Shown: positions 62,301 through 64,000 of the stretch, piece by piece
Layout: each line of letters opens with the position of its first letter
How positions within the stretch are numbered: position 1 is the stretch's first letter
Assembly: GCF_907165045.1 (NCBI RefSeq)
Contig: NZ_CAJRAU010000005.1
Location: forward strand, 1 to 64,000
DNA from: Dyadobacter linearis
GTDB lineage: Bacteria > Bacteroidota > Bacteroidia > Cytophagales > Spirosomataceae
DNA length: 64,000 nt
Direction: 5' to 3'
Notes under the pieces: model-generated
The model's input: the letters and a program-made list of their open reading frames with translations, nothing else
Told to the model about the DNA's origin: nothing
Database searches by the model: none
Made by a program: the position numbers and the translations under genes

Positions 62301-62408
62301 GTAAATCCGGACGCTGAAAATACGGGAATTACTACGCACCGGACACGTAGAAGAATACAGGATGTAGTGTACAGTTCATTGCAAGAAAGGAAAAGTCAGC
62401 TTCCTTAA
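59349..62408 (+). CDS. GH3 beta-N-acetylhexosaminidase-like / serine beta-lactamase-fold fusion
   Basis: 1019 residues from ATG 59349 (MKKWFFSRFRVALSIILLVVLS, membrane anchor); a GTG four codons earlier is an alternative. Residues about 60-380 are a glycoside hydrolase family 3 N-domain: KHFPGHGDTDADSHFTLPVL and VFTDAMNMKGVS (nucleophile Asp region; the KHFPGHG block is typical of NagZ-like enzymes). A C-terminal GH3 domain follows (about 400-590). Residues about 610-1010 are a class C beta-lactamase/DD-peptidase fold: SxxK as LASITKVSAT, YLYSDLGF (YxN region) and FGHTGFTGTMVW. The fusion joins peptidoglycan sugar cleavage and peptide hydrolysis in the periplasm; substrates unproven. The architecture is common in Bacteroidota. 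Confidence 0.92.
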   Translation: MKKWFFSRFRVALSIILLVVLSTMVSVAWKFMGTSKPAILPANKATAKEKAKAPKRKADPVLVLPENQWVDSTLNTLSIDQKIGQLLMVATYSNRDESHYSYIDKLVNDYHIGGLIFFQGGPVAQASLTNRYQSHSNIPLFIGIDGEWGLGMRLDSTISFPKQMVLGSIQNDELIYLMGRDIAKQCRRMGIHINFAPVSDINNNPANPVIGIRSFGEDRDNVTRKAIAYMKGLQHNKVIATAKHFPGHGDTDADSHFTLPVLNHSIEQLQETDLYPYRAMIADSLMGVLSGHLNIPALDNNSQQASSLSEKVVTQLLRKELGFRGLVFTDAMNMKGVSKTGKPADVNLKALVAGNDILLYPENIAETVAKIKSAIDQKIISEKIIDDKVKRVLQAKYWSGLNEYKPVDTNNLYADLNKESSKELYRALCEASVTVVKNDNNLIPIGSVMDNNMASVSIGEGSNVSFQKMLSVYKPMRSYSFYEGPSSQEQIAEMLNYLNPYNTVIVDIHGISSNPARNYGVTKGMTDFVSQLKQQNKKVILCLFGTPYSIGYFPETDVLICANQDGTDQQEIVPQIIFGALGSQGQLPVSVLSFKSGTGVSTTTINRIAFGTPESVGMDAASLKRIDEIATAALNDRVFPGCEVLVARKGKIVYDKQFGGLNYRTPERVTSETIYDLASITKVSATLQAIMLLYDRKQIDLDAKAATYLPELAGTNKQNFTVRDLLMHRSGMVSFYPPLWDRTKTSGGGLLPDYYSSKSDTTYYLRVAPKLYAKPALRDSVWKWVIQSPMNNSRQRSGTYGYLYSDLGFLTLQKIVERITGQTLDVFVSANIYEPLGLTYLGFNPLSRFPEKQIAPTEQDYRFRGQLLQGTVHDQMAAIVGGVAGHAGLFGTARDLAVLFQMNLWKGNYAGKRYFEQATIPFFSRIYDESHHRGLGWDKAPLDGNSSYVSAQASINSFGHTGFTGTMVWVDPEEDLLFVFLSNRVNPDAENTGITTHRTRRRIQDVVYSSLQERKSQLP

Positions 62409-62485
62409 TGTGGTTTAAGTGTATTTGAAAAATATCTCTAACTTTACCAGACAATAGGTTAGCGGAAAGATATTCAGACCAATAC

Positions 62486-64000
62486 ATGAAAAAACCATTT
62501 ACCCGAAACAGTGCTTTAATCACATTCCTCGCCGCATTTTTCTACGCGGCAACTTCTTTCGGACAGACAACCATTACCACTGGAGTACTAGCTCCGAACA
62601 CCGTTTGCCAGGGCGGCGAGGTCGAAGTTCCATTCACTGCAACAGGCACAATACCAGCACTTACGACATATCAGGCCCAGCTTTCGGATGACGCCGGAGA
62701 TTTCGGGGCCGCCCCGACCGTAGTGGGCTCCTCGGCGACCAGCCCGATCACTGCTACTATCCCTGCTGCCACCTCGCCGGGGGCTGCTTATAAAATCAGG
62801 GTAGTTTCGATACTGGCTGCGGTGATCAAAACCGAAGGAACTGAAAGTGCTGCATTAAAAGTGAACGCAATACCTGCTGCACCTGTGGTAACTGCCGAAG
62901 TGAGTGTTGAGCAAGGTAAAACGGCGACTCTTACTGCCGCCGGGACCGGTTTGAAATGGTATGCTGCTGCGACAGGTGGAGCAGAACTTGGTACCAAGCC
63001 AGTCCCGGATACAGACACACCGGGTTCAACAAGCTATTTTGTTTCTCAAACCGTTGGTACTTGTGAAAGCGAGCGGGCTGAGATTGTGGTAACTGTTACT
63101 GCGTGCACACCGCCGGCTGCGCCTGTTGTCGCAAATGTGACGCAGAAGGTGGGTGATAATGAAGAAGTGCTGACCGCAAAAGGTAGTGGACTCAAATGGT
63201 ATGCAACCAAGACGGGCGGATCTCCTTTATCCGGGGCACCAACAACTTCAACAGATAAAGCTAGCACGACCAGCTATTTTGTATCTCAAACAGTTGACAA
63301 ATGCGAAAGCGAGCGGGCTGAGATTGTGGTAACAGTTTCTGCCTGTACACCGCCGGATGCACCGGTTGTCGCAAATGTGACGCAAAAAGTGGGTGATGTT
63401 GAAAAAGTGCTGACTGCAATAGGAACCGGACTTAAATGGTATGCAACCAAAACGGGCGGATCTCCTTTATCAGGCGCCCCAAAAACTTCAACAGATAAAG
63501 TCGGCACTACGAGCTATTTTGTATCTCAGACAGTTGATAAATGCGAAAGCGAGCGAGCAGAGATTACAGTGACAGTTTCTGCGTGTACGCCTCCTGCTGC
63601 TCCAACTGTTGATAATATAAGTTACACGGTGGGAGATAAAGCAGAGCCGCTATCTGCAGCGCCTGCTACCGGGCTACTTTGGTACAATGCTGCCACTGGT
63701 GGAACCGGATCAACAACTGCGCCAACTCCATTAACAACTACGGCTGGCTCAAAAAGCTATTGGGTATCCCGGACCGTTGACAAATGCGAAAGCGCCAGAG
63801 CGGAAATTGTTGTTACCGTTTCTGCCTGCGTTCCGCCTGCCGCACCAACTGTTGCTGATGTTAATTATTGCTTAAACGAATCACCAACTGCACTTACCGC
63901 AAAAGGTGCGACCGGAAATACAACTCTCTGGTACACAACTCAATCTGGCGGAACGGGCTCTACTACCGCACCAGTTCCAAAAACAAATGTGGCTGGCACA
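62486..64000 (+). CDS. Large repetitive Ig-like surface protein (partial, runs off the end)
   Basis: 505 codons visible from ATG 62486; no stop before the window ends. Signal peptide MKKPFTRNSALITFLAAFFYAATSFGQ, a 100-residue beta domain, then consecutive repeats of about 80 residues. Each repeat has ACTPPAAPVVANVTQKVGD, a GLKWYATKTGGSPLSG segment and a SYFVSQTVDKCESERAEIVVTV end; the pattern matches the Ig_7/PKD-like Ig domains of large secreted Bacteroidota proteins. The conserved Cys pair in ACTPP and DKCES suggests a disulfide. A T9SS tail is expected beyond the edge. Probable adhesin; inferred. Confidence 0.85.
   Translation, partial: MKKPFTRNSALITFLAAFFYAATSFGQTTITTGVLAPNTVCQGGEVEVPFTATGTIPALTTYQAQLSDDAGDFGAAPTVVGSSATSPITATIPAATSPGAAYKIRVVSILAAVIKTEGTESAALKVNAIPAAPVVTAEVSVEQGKTATLTAAGTGLKWYAAATGGAELGTKPVPDTDTPGSTSYFVSQTVGTCESERAEIVVTVTACTPPAAPVVANVTQKVGDNEEVLTAKGSGLKWYATKTGGSPLSGAPTTSTDKASTTSYFVSQTVDKCESERAEIVVTVSACTPPDAPVVANVTQKVGDVEKVLTAIGTGLKWYATKTGGSPLSGAPKTSTDKVGTTSYFVSQTVDKCESERAEITVTVSACTPPAAPTVDNISYTVGDKAEPLSAAPATGLLWYNAATGGTGSTTAPTPLTTTAGSKSYWVSRTVDKCESARAEIVVTVSACVPPAAPTVADVNYCLNESPTALTAKGATGNTTLWYTTQSGGTGSTTAPVPKTNVAGT
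62861..64000 (+). repeat. Tandem 240-bp coding repeats
   Basis: The same point of the repeat (GCsTGyryrCC, coding A-C-x-P-P) falls at 63101, 63341, 63581 and 63824, giving periods of 240, 240 and 243 bp; a more diverged copy begins near 62861. Copies at 63101 and 63341 are near-identical at DNA level over long stretches, implying recent duplication or gene conversion. The array continues past the window. Confidence 0.9.

Overview
The window reads as chromosomal DNA of a Bacteroidota bacterium, most likely order Cytophagales and close to Dyadobacter/Spirosomaceae. The placement is inferred, not searched. It rests on type IX secretion (T9SS) parts (porU, porV, a second PorU-like sortase) and several T9SS cargo tails (type A and type B), a GldA-like ABC ATPase, a TonB receptor with a carboxypeptidase-like N-terminal domain, DUF4290, DUF6089 and DUF2807 proteins, and promoters with the Bacteroidota -7 element TAnnTTTG. 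Shine-Dalgarno sequences are mostly absent, as is usual for the phylum. There is no rRNA, prophage, CRISPR array or intact insertion sequence.

Layout. 0.1-7 kb: a secreted SASA-type esterase, an AIM24 protein, gltX, a 10-bp repeat tract, ridA, a hotdog thioesterase and a DUF6089 barrel. 7-11 kb: an operon of padR, a PspC-DUF2807 protein and a DUF2807 protein, probably for envelope stress. 11-20 kb: folA, porU2, DUF4290, murA (with Asp at the usual catalytic Cys), a DUF1080 protein, a photolyase and a catalytically dead M16 protein. 20.8-26.4 kb: sprT-like, porU and porV in one direction, followed upstream by a 59-residue lipoprotein gene. 26.5-31.5 kb: a GGGP synthase, three small proteins (two of them holin-like membrane proteins), and hisH-hisA-hisF-hisIE behind a histidine leader peptide and attenuator. 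31.5-40.7 kb: an M14 carboxypeptidase, a lipoprotein/TonB-receptor pair, a HupE/UreJ protein and an M1 aminopeptidase. 40.7-48.7 kb is more accessory: an AAA/DUF4143 ATPase behind five 22-bp repeats, a 2-hydroxyacid dehydrogenase, a lysine-rich peptide, a minimal kinase-like protein, a type B T9SS cargo, a PAP2-like protein, an enoyl-CoA hydratase, tRNA-Arg(ACG), a DUF2971 protein and an HTH regulator. 48.9-64 kb: asnS, a T9SS cargo, a serine hydrolase, nuoL-nuoM, a Spy-like protein, a DUF5009 acyltransferase, a GldA-like ATPase, a GH3/beta-lactamase fusion, and the start of a large adhesin-like protein made of roughly 80-residue repeats that runs off the window.

How the parts fit. PorU and PorV form the T9SS attachment machinery that would process the CTD-bearing cargo at 226, 43847, 50491 and perhaps 62486. 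MurA, the GH3/beta-lactamase fusion and the serine hydrolase bear on peptidoglycan. The his operon makes the second half of histidine biosynthesis (PR-ATP to IGP) and appears to sense charged tRNA-His through its leader.

Most of the window is ordinary housekeeping sequence. I found no clear new defence or biosynthetic system. The best candidates for something undescribed are the his attenuator ahead of a split operon, the iteron-like repeats ahead of the AAA/DUF4143 gene, the minimal kinase-like protein, and the tRNA-proximal DUF2971/HTH pair.
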